A DNA stretch of 64,000 bases from Flavobacterium anhuiense (lineage in GTDB: Bacteria > Bacteroidota > Bacteroidia > Flavobacteriales > Flavobacteriaceae), in contig NZ_JUIV01000021.1 of assembly GCF_004151235.1 (NCBI RefSeq), forward strand, positions 21,092 to 85,091. The letters are read 5' to 3'. The notes under the pieces were generated by a model. The model did not search any database, was not told the DNA's origin, and worked only from the letters and a program-made list of their open reading frames with translations. Made by a program: the position numbers and the translations under genes. The number at the start of each line of letters is the position of its first letter. Position 1 is the first letter of the stretch. Positions 1-8,361 of the stretch are shown here, in pieces.

Positions 1-2
1 CT

Positions 3-620
3 CCTAAAGTAGCTTTATTGGTAGCGAGTCTGCTTACTATTATTGGTATTGCGCTTCTTTATACAATAAACGCGAAGTCTGCAATGTTTGCTGCGATTTC
101 TATATTCTTATACACAAGTGTTTATACGCCATTAAAAACAGTAACTTCGTTGTCTGTTTTTGTTGGAGCTTTTCCTGGTGCGATTCCATTCATGCTAGGT
201 TGGGTAGCAGCGACAGGCGAATTTGGTATTGAGGCAGGAACTTTATTTTTGATTCAATTTTTTTGGCAGTTTCCACACTTTTGGTCTATCGGATGGTTTT
301 TGTATGAAGACTATGAGAAAGCAGGAATCTTTATGCTTCCGACAGGTAAAAAAGATAAAGGAACAGCTTTGCAAATCATATTGTATACAATTTGGCTTAT
401 CATAGCATCGTTATTACCAGTATTGGGTTTTACGGGGCAATTGTTTATTTCTCCAATTGCAGCAGTTTTAGTGTTTCTGTTGGGGATTTGGATGCTTTTT
501 TATGCAGTTCGTTTGTATAAGTTAAGAACTCCAAAAGCAGCGAGAACATTAATGCTGGTGAGTGTTTCTTATATCTCACTTTTGCAGATTGTATTTATAG
601 TAGATAAATTTTTAAGATAG
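3..620 (+). CDS. ctaB: Protoheme IX farnesyltransferase, 5' end cut by window
   Basis: UbiA-family prenyltransferase that makes heme O from heme B for the terminal oxidase; an integral inner-membrane protein. The reading frame is open from the first bases of the window, so the start lies upstream. About 206 C-terminal residues are visible of a family length near 300, so roughly a third is missing, including the first Asp-rich motif. Several hydrophobic segments are visible, with the loop FFWQFPHFWSIGWF and a following DYEKAG typical of CtaB/CyoE. It is followed 2 bp later by a COX3 gene, which fits the role in oxidase assembly. The family call is secure; only the start is unknown. Confidence 0.95.
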   Translation, partial: PKVALLVASLLTIIGIALLYTINAKSAMFAAISIFLYTSVYTPLKTVTSLSVFVGAFPGAIPFMLGWVAATGEFGIEAGTLFLIQFFWQFPHFWSIGWFLYEDYEKAGIFMLPTGKKDKGTALQIILYTIWLIIASLLPVLGFTGQLFISPIAAVLVFLLGIWMLFYAVRLYKLRTPKAARTLMLVSVSYISLLQIVFIVDKFLR

Positions 621-622
621 TT

Positions 623-1210
623 ATGGAAATGACATTAAAAACAAATGAAGAACAAGTAAGAAAATCAAAATCGGCAAAACTGATTCTGCTTTTCGCAATG
701 GTTAGTATGGCCATGATGTTTGCTGGTTTGACAAGTGCATTTGTAGTAAGTAAATCAAGAGCAGACTGGTTGAAGAATTTCGAACTTCCTTCGGCCTTCT
801 ATTGGAGTACAGCAGTAATTATTGCTTGTAGCGTTACTTTTCATTTGGCAAAAAAAGCCATTCAGAAAGACAATAGAAGTGCGGTTACAGGATTGCTTCT
901 TGGAACTTTAGCTTTAGGAGTTTTATTTGTGGTATTGCAATTCAAAGGATTTGGACAAATCGTTGCTGAAGGGTATTACTTTACAGGAGAAGGTAGTTCA
1001 ATTACTACAACTTTCCTTTATGTGGTGACAGTTACACACTTGTTGCACTTAGCTGGCGGATTAATTTCACTTTTAATTATAATTTATAATCATTTTAAAC
1101 AAAAATACAATTCGACTCAAACTCTTGGCATAGAGCTAGGTGCGATGTATTGGCACTTTTTGGATTTATTATGGGTATATTTATTTTTATTTTTATATTT
1201 CTTTAAATAA
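623..1210 (+). CDS. Cytochrome c oxidase subunit III, short paralog
   Basis: Heme-copper oxidase subunit III family, an integral membrane subunit without redox centres. The 195-residue protein has five hydrophobic segments and ends in the family signature around residues 168-185 (GAMYWHFLDLLWVYLFLF). A second His-rich segment, VTHLLHLAGG, is also characteristic. It starts 2 bp after ctaB and is followed by a second, longer COX3 gene, an arrangement known in Bacteroidota. Length is close to the usual short bacterial subunit III. The two paralogs probably serve the same oxidase, but that is inference from context. Confidence 0.93.
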   Translation: MEMTLKTNEEQVRKSKSAKLILLFAMVSMAMMFAGLTSAFVVSKSRADWLKNFELPSAFYWSTAVIIACSVTFHLAKKAIQKDNRSAVTGLLLGTLALGVLFVVLQFKGFGQIVAEGYYFTGEGSSITTTFLYVVTVTHLLHLAGGLISLLIIIYNHFKQKYNSTQTLGIELGAMYWHFLDLLWVYLFLFLYFFK

Positions 1211-1252
1211 GAAAAAAACGTAAATTTGGGAACTTTTTAACGAATATCTTTT

Positions 1253-2236
1253 ATGGGAGCGACAGTTACTACTGCAAACAACGACGAAAAAACTTGGGGA
1301 GGCGGTCACAATGAGCCTTTAGGAGCAAGTTATGGTAAAATGATGATGTGGTTTTTTATCGTATCAGATGCCTTAACATTCTCTGGATTTCTAGGAGCTT
1401 ATGGTTTTTCTAGATTTAAATTTATCGAAACTTGGCCTTTGGCTGATGAAGTGTTCACTCACTTCCCATTTATGCATGGTGTTGCGGCTCCAATGTATTA
1501 TGTAGCTTTAATGACTTTTATTTTGATCTTTTCTTCTGTAACAATGGTATTAGCTGTTGATGCAGGACACCAATTGAAAAAGACAAAAGTTGCTATTTAC
1601 ATGTTCTTAACTATTATTGGAGGTTTAATCTTCGTTGGTTCTCAAGCTTGGGAATGGAAAAACTTCATTAAAGGAGAATATGGTGCAGTTGAAACAGTTG
1701 GAGGAAGTTTACTTCAATTTGTGGATAAAGATGGTAAAAGAGTAGCTTTAGCTGATTTTGCTGTTAAATTGCCAGAGCAAAGAGAAGCTTTAACAAGAAG
1801 CAAATCAACTTGGTTTATGGAAGATGCTCAGACTCTTCCTACTTACACAGTTGCTGAAGTTCAGGCTGGTTTTAAAGCTCATCCTGAAATTTTAATTAGA
1901 ACAGAAAAACTTACAGATAAAAAGAAAAAGACAATCTTATCAAGAGAAGAATCTGAAAAACATTTAGCTAGTGCTAAATATGTAGTAGAAGGTGCTAACT
2001 TGATTAGAAACGAGTACGGTAATAAATTATTTGCTGATTTCTTCTTCTTTATTACAGGTTTCCACGGATTCCACGTATTCTCTGGAGTTATCATCAATAT
2101 CATTATTTTCTTTAATGTATTATTAGGTACTTACGAGAAGAGAAGAAGCTACGAGATGGTAGAAAAAGTTGGATTATACTGGCACTTCGTAGATTTAGTT
2201 TGGGTATTTGTATTTACAGTTTTCTACCTAGTTTAA
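1253..2236 (+). CDS. Cytochrome c oxidase subunit III, long paralog with insertion
   Basis: Second subunit III paralog, 327 residues. The N-terminal half has membrane segments around residues 30-55, 85-110 and 120-140. The C-terminal part carries the family motifs FITGFHGFHVFSG and GLYWHFVDLVWVF. Between them, roughly residues 140-260, lies a hydrophilic stretch rich in Lys and Glu that ordinary subunit III lacks. It falls between membrane segments and so should form a soluble domain or long loop. The gene lies 42 bp after the short paralog and 18 bp before the subunit IV gene. The family call is secure; the function of the inserted stretch is unknown. Confidence 0.93.
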   Translation: MGATVTTANNDEKTWGGGHNEPLGASYGKMMMWFFIVSDALTFSGFLGAYGFSRFKFIETWPLADEVFTHFPFMHGVAAPMYYVALMTFILIFSSVTMVLAVDAGHQLKKTKVAIYMFLTIIGGLIFVGSQAWEWKNFIKGEYGAVETVGGSLLQFVDKDGKRVALADFAVKLPEQREALTRSKSTWFMEDAQTLPTYTVAEVQAGFKAHPEILIRTEKLTDKKKKTILSREESEKHLASAKYVVEGANLIRNEYGNKLFADFFFFITGFHGFHVFSGVIINIIIFFNVLLGTYEKRRSYEMVEKVGLYWHFVDLVWVFVFTVFYLV

Positions 2237-2254
2237 TTTTAGAATTTAATTATT

Positions 2255-2605
2255 ATGTCACACGAGCACGTATCAAATACAAAAAGAATCTGGTTTGTTT
2301 TCGGATTGCTTTCAGTAGTAACTACAATTGAAGTTATCTTAGGTATCTACAAACCTGCATCATTAGAATTTACTCATTTTATTGGTTTGAATTTGTTAAA
2401 CTGGATTTTCTATATCCTTACAATTTTCAAAGCATATTATATTGTATGGGCATTTATGCACATGGAAGGTGAAAAAAGCAGCCTTAGATGGTCTGTAGTT
2501 TCTCCTGTTATCTTCCTAGTTTTATATTTATTGTTTATTCTGTTAACAGAAGGACATTATATTTATGGGGTTTTTAAAGATTCTACTATTAAATGGAATT
2601 TTTAA
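2255..2605 (+). CDS. Cytochrome c oxidase subunit IV (prokaryotic type)
   Basis: Small membrane subunit of 116 residues with three hydrophobic segments: about residues 13-31, 42-66 and 80-102. The motif AYYIVWAFMHMEGEK between segments two and three is typical of the bacterial COX4 (CyoD/CtaF-like) family. It closes the subunit III-III-IV run and is followed within 25 bp by a strong terminator, so the run ctaB-COX3-COX3-COX4 probably ends as one transcript here. The role is structural or assembly-related in the terminal oxidase by family knowledge. Confidence 0.88.
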   Translation: MSHEHVSNTKRIWFVFGLLSVVTTIEVILGIYKPASLEFTHFIGLNLLNWIFYILTIFKAYYIVWAFMHMEGEKSSLRWSVVSPVIFLVLYLLFILLTEGHYIYGVFKDSTIKWNF

Positions 2606-2627
2606 CATGATATTAATTCGAAAAGAG

Positions 2628-2655
2628 TCCCGATAACATCGGGATTTTTTTATTT
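2628..2655 (+). terminator. Rho-independent terminator after the COX3/COX4 run
   Basis: The stem TCCCGAT / ATCGGGA has a 3-nt loop (AAC) and is followed by a run of seven T. It lies 22 bp after the COX4 stop. The T tract runs into TATTTTTG (2651-2658), which fits the Bacteroidota -7 element TAnnTTTG, so a new transcript may begin at the same place for the Sco genes. Confidence 0.85.
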
Positions 2656-2684
2656 TTGTACCTCAATAATTCTTCGTTAATACA

Positions 2685-3326
2685 ATGAAAAAAAATATAG
2701 TTCTCTTTGTACTTTTTGTATTGCCAATTGTAGCGTATTTATTTTTTGCTTCTGGTGTAAATAGTTTTACGACACTTCCTGTAATAACACCTAAAGTGGC
2801 TGATTTTGGAAATTGGAATTCATTAAACGGAAAAAAAATCTCCCTTGATAAAAAAATTACTGTATTAGGTTTTTCTGGTACAAACATTCTTGAAAATAGA
2901 GGTAATTATTTCAACTTAAACGAAAAAATCTACAAACGTTATAATGGTTTTGAAGATCTTCAGTTTGTAGTGCTGTGTCCAACTGGAACTGAAGCGGAAG
3001 CTCAAAAAATTGTTGATGCTTTGTCTCCTTTTACAGATGTTAAAAACTGGAACTTTGTTTTTGCTCCAAAAGAAGAAATACAGAAGTTCTACGACGGATT
3101 GCATTTAAAAGAAAAACTGAATGAGAATCTTGGAACTTCCAATGTTTATATTATCGATAAAGAACGTAATCTAAGAGGAAGAAAAGATCCAAAAGAGTAT
3201 AAAGAAGGATACGATACTTTTCACCCATCAGAGTTAAGCAATGAAATGCTGGACGACTTCAAGATTATCCTTTACGAATACCGCGCAGCTTTAAAGAAAA
3301 ATCATAACGCCACAAAGCAACTTTAA
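2685..3326 (+). CDS. Sco-like thioredoxin-fold protein lacking copper ligands
   Basis: 213 residues with an N-terminal membrane anchor (about residues 4-23). By eye it parallels the next gene, SCO1: a strand ITVLGFSG sits where SCO1 has VYVLEFFFTTCPS, and the ending VYIIDKERNLRGRKD matches SCO1 LFALIDKDGNIRCRKD. However, the CxxxC motif is absent (residues about 63-75 hold no Cys) and the SCO1 His ligand position has no His. It therefore probably cannot bind copper in the SCO1 way. It precedes SCO1 by 11 bp in the same operon. The function is unknown; a scaffold or partner role for SCO1 is inference. Confidence 0.7.
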   Translation: MKKNIVLFVLFVLPIVAYLFFASGVNSFTTLPVITPKVADFGNWNSLNGKKISLDKKITVLGFSGTNILENRGNYFNLNEKIYKRYNGFEDLQFVVLCPTGTEAEAQKIVDALSPFTDVKNWNFVFAPKEEIQKFYDGLHLKEKLNENLGTSNVYIIDKERNLRGRKDPKEYKEGYDTFHPSELSNEMLDDFKIILYEYRAALKKNHNATKQL

Positions 3327-3337
3327 TATCATTTATA

Positions 3338-4024
3338 ATGTTTAAGAACAAATCATATATTGGAATCTCTTTTATCATTCTGATTTTTGGGATTTATGCC
3401 ATTCCTAAAATTGTTGATCGAGTTAAAAACGGTGACGTTGTAAAAGGAAATCGTTTGGATAATGTTGGAGTAAAATCTTCAAAAGAAGCTAAACTTTTGA
3501 CAATTGGACCAGCGCCAAAGTTCGAATTGACAAACCAAGACAATGTAAAAGTTTCAAATGAAACGTATAAAGGAAAAGTATATGTTCTGGAATTTTTCTT
3601 TACAACTTGTCCTTCAATTTGTCCAAAGATGAACATGAGTATGCTGGAGATAGAAAAGACCTTTTTTGGAAATCCAAACTTCGGAATTGTTTCCATTACA
3701 ATTGATCCAAAACATGATACGCCTGAGGTTTTAAAAGATCACGCAAAATTGCTTGGAGTGAAGTCTTCTAATTGGAATTTCTTGACTGGGGACAGAAACG
3801 TAATTATGGATTTGTCTAATAAAGGATTTAATCTTTATGCAGGAGAAAATGATAAAGTAAGTGGTGGATTTGAACATTCTGGTTTGTTTGCTTTAATTGA
3901 TAAAGATGGAAACATTCGCTGCAGAAAAGATGAATACGGAAATCCGAATATTTATTATGATGGTCTAGATAAAAAAGGAGTAAGAGATATTCAAGAAGAC
4001 ATTAAAATTTTATTAGCAGAATAA
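3338..4024 (+). CDS. SCO1/SenC family copper chaperone
   Basis: Membrane-anchored thioredoxin-fold protein that delivers copper to the CuA site of cytochrome oxidase. The 228 residues contain an N-terminal membrane segment (about residues 7-22) and the copper-binding CPSIC at Cys91 and Cys95. The distal His ligand is in GFEHSG (His180). It follows the ligand-less Sco-like gene and precedes DUF420 by 2 bp, within an oxidase assembly operon. All expected copper ligands are present, so it should be functional. Confidence 0.95.
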   Translation: MFKNKSYIGISFIILIFGIYAIPKIVDRVKNGDVVKGNRLDNVGVKSSKEAKLLTIGPAPKFELTNQDNVKVSNETYKGKVYVLEFFFTTCPSICPKMNMSMLEIEKTFFGNPNFGIVSITIDPKHDTPEVLKDHAKLLGVKSSNWNFLTGDRNVIMDLSNKGFNLYAGENDKVSGGFEHSGLFALIDKDGNIRCRKDEYGNPNIYYDGLDKKGVRDIQEDIKILLAE

Positions 4025-4026
4025 AA

Positions 4027-4569
4027 ATGGAAGATAATACTTTAGAGAAAAAATTTAGCAAATTTATTATTGCGGTTTCAATAATAATCCCTGTTGTTGT
4101 AGCAATTTTGTTTGGAGTTAAATTAAAAGATTTTGGAGTTAATGTAGAGCCCCTATCTTTTTTACCTCCTATTTATGCAACTACAAATGGTATTACAGCT
4201 GTAGTACTGGTTTGGGCTGTTTTAGCAATTAAAAAGGGAAACCAAAAATTACACGAAAGATTAATGACTTTTGCAATTGCATTGTCGGTTGCGTTTTTGG
4301 TTATGTATGTAGCGTATCATATGACTTCGGATTCTACAAAGTATGGAGGAGAAGGGGCGTTGCGTTACATTTATTTCTTTATTCTTATAACGCATATTTT
4401 ACTGTCAATTGCCATTATTCCTCTTGTTTTAATTACGTATGTAAGAGCGCTTGCGCAACGTTTTGACCGACATAGAAAAATTGCTAAAATCACTTTTCCG
4501 CTTTGGTTATATGTGGCAGTAACGGGAGTGATTGTTTATTTAATGATTTCGCCTTATTATGTACACTAA
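4027..4569 (+). CDS. DUF420 family membrane protein
   Basis: 180-residue integral membrane protein with five predicted segments. His residues occur in the membrane context: KLHERLMTFAI, AYHMTSDS and THILLSIA, as in DUF420 proteins. Members of this family lie with SCO1 and oxidase genes and are linked to maturation of heme-copper oxidases (the CtaM group belongs here). The start lies 2 bp after the SCO1 stop and the end overlaps the next gene by 11 bp, so it is translated from the same operon. The family call is good; the precise biochemical role is not shown by the sequence. Confidence 0.85.
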   Translation: MEDNTLEKKFSKFIIAVSIIIPVVVAILFGVKLKDFGVNVEPLSFLPPIYATTNGITAVVLVWAVLAIKKGNQKLHERLMTFAIALSVAFLVMYVAYHMTSDSTKYGGEGALRYIYFFILITHILLSIAIIPLVLITYVRALAQRFDRHRKIAKITFPLWLYVAVTGVIVYLMISPYYVH

Positions 4570-4819
4570 AAATAAAATCCAAAAATCAAATTACAAATTC
4601 CAAAGTTTCATTTTTGGGATTTGTATTTTTTTAATTGGAATTTCAGTTAATGCTCAATGTGCGATGTGTCGTGCTGCGTTAGGTGGAGATTCTAATATTA
4701 AAAAAGCTGAAGCAGTAAATGATGGGATTGTTTACCTAATGGTGATTCCATATTTACTCGTATTGATAATAGGATATTTGATTTATCGAATGTATTCTAA
4801 AAAGAAAAAAGCAGTGTAA
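4559..4819 (+). CDS. Small exported/membrane protein with QCAMC motif
   Basis: 86 residues; starts inside the end of the DUF420 gene (11-bp overlap). There is a signal-like hydrophobic stretch at about residues 16-32 ending in NAQ, a CAMC pair directly after the predicted cleavage site, and a C-terminal membrane segment (about residues 58-77) with a basic tail. The Cys pair and position suggest a role in oxidase assembly, which is inference. The first 14 codons are built from short A-rich words (ATCCAAAAATC, AAATTCCAAAG) like those in intergenic repeats of this window, so the N terminus may have been extended by such a repeat. Confidence 0.65.
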   Translation: MYTKNKIQKSNYKFQSFIFGICIFLIGISVNAQCAMCRAALGGDSNIKKAEAVNDGIVYLMVIPYLLVLIIGYLIYRMYSKKKKAV

Positions 4820-4838
4820 TTTTACACTGCTTTTTTTT
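4811..4838 (+). terminator. Rho-independent terminator ending the oxidase assembly operon
   Basis: Stem GCAGTGTAA / TTACACTGC with a 2-nt centre, followed by eight T. It overlaps the last codons and stop of the small Cys protein. The facing minus-strand gene ends next to it at 4837. Confidence 0.88.
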
Positions 4839-6243
4839 ATTTAAGTCCGTTAACTGAGACATTCACTGTTCCGTTTATTTTGATGAAAGCTATAATGGCC
4901 TGATTGGTTAGCTGAATTTTATCAAACTGGATATCTTCCATTTTTCCATTTACAAATACGCCCGGCATTGGCGAATAATTCTTCAGGTAGCTCGCCATGC
5001 TTTTTTTGCCTTCATCCAAATTCGGCTGAATAGAATATCGGCAGCTTTCTTCCATTTTTCTCAAAATGTAGCCTTGTGCAAGCCAGTTTGCTGTGCGCAT
5101 CAATTTGCTTTTGGTGTCCAAAACATAATCTAATTTTTCAAAGTAAATTTCTTTTGCCTGAGCATTATATGAAGGGAAGCCATTCAGATAAAGTGTTCCA
5201 TTGATAGAGCCTAAAACGTCTAGAGCAATTACCATTTTGCCATCTTTATGCCAGATAGAAACATTTTTTACAGTCACTTTTTTACTGCCAGAACCAAATT
5301 CCTGACCTGCAAAATTCTTGGTCATAATTTTAGAGGCATCTACATAACTTGAAATTGCGGCAATATTGGCAGAAATCTGATTTGGGATTTTGGCAACAGG
5401 TTTCAGAACAATTTTACTTGCGCTATATTTTGATTCTGGCTGTTTGCCAACGATAGTTTCCATGTTGCATTTCATGCCCATGTCAAGCAAGAATGAATCG
5501 TTTTTAAGTTTGGCGTTTGTCGAATATATTTCGATCGGAACAATTCGAAGCCAGCTTTCGTAAGTGTCACTCATTTGAAAAGGGGTACAGATTTTTTCAA
5601 CCGCTTGAAGAACATTAGGCTTAAAATCCATTGATTTTTCGATCGCTTCGTCTATTTTCTTTTCCAACTTGCTTTTAAAAATAGAAATAGCAGGATTGAT
5701 CAAATACGTAATCGGCATATTTTTGCCAAATATTGTCATAGTAGGGCTTTCGTTCCAATCAAGAGATTTAAACTCTGTTTTTGTAGTCAGTTTCCAATTG
5801 GTTAGAGCAGTTTCGCTAGAAAGTGTTATAACTCCGTTTAAGTTAAATTCTCTAACATCGTACAATTCTACTCCCAGTTTTTTTGTGCCAATTCGGTACT
5901 TGATATTCGCTTTAAGCGGTAAAATGGTCTTGATTCTTTTGTCAAGATTTGAAGGGTCATTTTGAATCTTAATTGGAGCCTGTTTCCAGATTTTCATTTC
6001 GATATCATCGTCTTCGATGTTGTTGTCTTCATAAATTAAACCGTTAAGCAAAGAGTTGGTCTGATTTTCAATATCGCTTAATTTGATGGTTATAGGAAGG
6101 TTGATAAAAGAAGGATTGCTGTCATAAATTAACGGACTGGCATCGTCTGGTTCAGGTTTTAATGTTTCTAATTTTTGAGCCGATGAACAGCTCGTTAGTA
6201 CCGCAAGTACTATAAACATTGAAATAATAGAACTAAGCTTCAT
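4837..6243 (-). CDS. DUF4403 family lipoprotein
   Basis: 468-residue predicted lipoprotein: the N terminus is hydrophobic and ends in the lipobox-like LTSCSS (Cys at about residue 19). The body matches the DUF4403 pattern as I recall it: an early INLPITIKLSDIENQ strand, NGLIYEDNN, and repeated beta-rich segments with membrane-binding barrel character. Function is unknown; some DUF4403 proteins are predicted to have a lipid-binding tubular fold. It is a single gene, convergent with the oxidase operon and divergent from the ABC cassette. I am fairly sure of the family and know no substrate. Confidence 0.75.
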   Translation of the reverse strand: MKLSSIISMFIVLAVLTSCSSAQKLETLKPEPDDASPLIYDSNPSFINLPITIKLSDIENQTNSLLNGLIYEDNNIEDDDIEMKIWKQAPIKIQNDPSNLDKRIKTILPLKANIKYRIGTKKLGVELYDVREFNLNGVITLSSETALTNWKLTTKTEFKSLDWNESPTMTIFGKNMPITYLINPAISIFKSKLEKKIDEAIEKSMDFKPNVLQAVEKICTPFQMSDTYESWLRIVPIEIYSTNAKLKNDSFLLDMGMKCNMETIVGKQPESKYSASKIVLKPVAKIPNQISANIAAISSYVDASKIMTKNFAGQEFGSGSKKVTVKNVSIWHKDGKMVIALDVLGSINGTLYLNGFPSYNAQAKEIYFEKLDYVLDTKSKLMRTANWLAQGYILRKMEESCRYSIQPNLDEGKKSMASYLKNYSPMPGVFVNGKMEDIQFDKIQLTNQAIIAFIKINGTVNVSVNGLK

Positions 6244-6420
6244 TTAAGATGATTTTTATTATGAGGTAAAATTACGAAAACAATCATATTTTATGTAAAA
6301 AGTGTAACAATAACAAAAAAATGCAGTCTAATACAAAATAGGTAACAAAAGTATTAACTTTTTATTATCATAAATTACTTAATAAAAACGTTATTATTGT
6401 CTAAAAAAAATAACAAAACC

Positions 6421-7122
6421 ATGATCGAAATTAAAGATTTACATAAATCCTATAAGATGGGAAGTTCAGAATTACATGTATTAAAAGGCATTAATTTTAA
6501 TATAGAAGAAGGAGAATTGGTTGCGATCATGGGGTCATCTGGTTCTGGTAAATCAACACTTCTTAATATTTTAGGAATTTTGGATGAAGCCGATTCTGGA
6601 AGTTATATTTTGGACAAAACTCCAATAAAAAAATTAAACGAAACCCTTGCGTCAAAATACCGTAATAAGTTTTTAGGTTTTGTTTTTCAGTCTTTTAATT
6701 TGATTAATTATAAAACAGCATTGGATAATGTTGCAATGCCTTTGTATTATCAAGGAGTTAAAAGAAAAGAGCGTTATGATATTGCAATGAAATATCTTGA
6801 AAAAGTAGGTTTGGGTTCTCACGCTCACCACTTGCCAAACGAACTTTCTGGAGGTCAGAAACAGCGTGTGGCTATAGCAAGAGCATTGGCATCAAATCCG
6901 AAAGTTTTGCTTGCAGATGAGCCGACAGGAGCCTTAGATACTAAAACTTCGTATGAAGTTATGGAACTTATTCAAGGAATTAATGATGAAGGAAAAACAA
7001 TTTTGATTGTTACTCACGAGCCGGATATTGCAGCAATGTGCAAAAGAAATGTAGTCCTAAAAGATGGATTAATTATCGATGATAAAAAAGTAGAACAAGT
7101 TAGAGCTTCGTCTTATGTTTAA
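6421..7122 (+). CDS. ABC transporter ATP-binding protein, MacB/LolD type
   Basis: Cytoplasmic ATPase of the MacB/LolD group. From the ATG at 6421 it has 233 residues with Walker A GSSGSGKS (residues 38-45), signature LSGGQ, Walker B VLLADEPTG and the downstream ALDTKTS. An in-frame TTG at 6397 would add eight residues (Ser, Lys and Asn rich); I prefer the ATG because MIEIKDLHKSY is the normal family N terminus. It overlaps the first permease by 8 bp, so the two should be translationally coupled. With the permeases, adaptors and TolC downstream it forms an export system; the substrate is unknown. Confidence 0.93.
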   Translation: MIEIKDLHKSYKMGSSELHVLKGINFNIEEGELVAIMGSSGSGKSTLLNILGILDEADSGSYILDKTPIKKLNETLASKYRNKFLGFVFQSFNLINYKTALDNVAMPLYYQGVKRKERYDIAMKYLEKVGLGSHAHHLPNELSGGQKQRVAIARALASNPKVLLADEPTGALDTKTSYEVMELIQGINDEGKTILIVTHEPDIAAMCKRNVVLKDGLIIDDKKVEQVRASSYV

Positions 7123-8359
7123 TATTGAACGCTGGCAAGAAATATTTGAAGCCATTTCTAAAAACCGTTTAAGAACATTCTTAACAGGTGTTTCTGTGGC
7201 TTCGGGGATTTTTATTTTGGTAATCCTGCTTGGTGCAGGTAAAGGTCTTCAAAACGGAATTGAAAAACAATTTGAACGTGATGCGGCTGGAATCATTGAG
7301 GTTTGGTCGGGAACAACGACTAAAGAGTACAAAGGATTGAATCCAGGGAGACAGATTCAATTTCGCAATAGCGATTACAATCAATCGGTTCAGAAATTTG
7401 AAGATAAGTTGGATCTTAGAGCTTCGACAAATAATTACTGGGGACAGGCTTTTGCTTACGGAAAAGAATCTGGAAGTTATCAGTTTAGAGGAGTAAATCC
7501 AGATTATGGCGGAATTGAAAATTTAACCATAGTGCAAGGCCGTTATATCAATGCTAAGGATTTGGAAAGCAACGCAAAAGTGGCTGTTATCGGGATGAAA
7601 TTGAAAACCGATCTGCTTAAAGATAAAGAGGCAATAGGAGAAGAAATCCTGATTAACAATATCAACTTCAAAGTAGTGGGAGTTTTTACAGATCCAGGAG
7701 GAGAAAGAGAAGAAACTCGAGCTTATTTGCCATTGACTACAGTTCAGAAAACATTTGGCGGAGGCGATAAAATCAGCAACTTGTTTTTTACCTTAAAAAA
7801 GACGCAAGATTATGATGAAGCCTTGGCTCAATCAGAAAAATTCACACAAGATTTAAAAGATTTATTAAAGAGTAAAAATGTTGTTGCGCCAGAAGATGAT
7901 GGTGGTGTAGGGGTTTACAATTCGGTTAAAGATGCCAAACAGTTTTACGATTTAAATTTATATATCAGGCTTTTTTTCTGGTGGGTTGGTATATGTACAA
8001 TTATCGCTGGTGTTGTTGGGGTAAGTAATATCATGCTTATTATTGTAAAAGAACGTACAAAAGAAATTGGAATTAGAAAAGCGCTTGGAGCTTCTCCTTT
8101 TTCAATTATTACCATGATTCTTCACGAATCCATTTTTATCACGACCATCGCAGGTTTTGTCGGATTATTGGCCAGCCTTGCATTATTGGAATTTGTTGGG
8201 CCGATGGTCCAGAGTGAATATTTCAGAAATCCTGAAGTAGATTTTAGTGTAGCTTTAACTACTTTGGTATTACTTGTTTTTGCAGGAGCAATGGCAGGAT
8301 TTTTCCCAGCCTACAGAGCAGCCAAAATTAAACCTATTGTAGCACTTAGAGACGAATAA
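7115..8359 (+). CDS. ABC transporter permease, MacB/FtsX type (first)
   Basis: 414-residue MacB-like permease: an N-terminal membrane segment (about residues 20-42), a large periplasmic MacB-core domain, then three membrane segments with the conserved GVSNIMLIIVKERTKEIG and IRKALGA. The ending PAYRAAKIKPIVALRDE is typical. It overlaps the ATPase gene by 8 bp and is followed 2 bp later by a paralogous permease. Having two different permeases suggests a heterodimeric membrane part; this is inference from gene order. Confidence 0.93.
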   Translation: MFNIERWQEIFEAISKNRLRTFLTGVSVASGIFILVILLGAGKGLQNGIEKQFERDAAGIIEVWSGTTTKEYKGLNPGRQIQFRNSDYNQSVQKFEDKLDLRASTNNYWGQAFAYGKESGSYQFRGVNPDYGGIENLTIVQGRYINAKDLESNAKVAVIGMKLKTDLLKDKEAIGEEILINNINFKVVGVFTDPGGEREETRAYLPLTTVQKTFGGGDKISNLFFTLKKTQDYDEALAQSEKFTQDLKDLLKSKNVVAPEDDGGVGVYNSVKDAKQFYDLNLYIRLFFWWVGICTIIAGVVGVSNIMLIIVKERTKEIGIRKALGASPFSIITMILHESIFITTIAGFVGLLASLALLEFVGPMVQSEYFRNPEVDFSVALTTLVLLVFAGAMAGFFPAYRAAKIKPIVALRDE

Positions 8360-8361
8360 TT

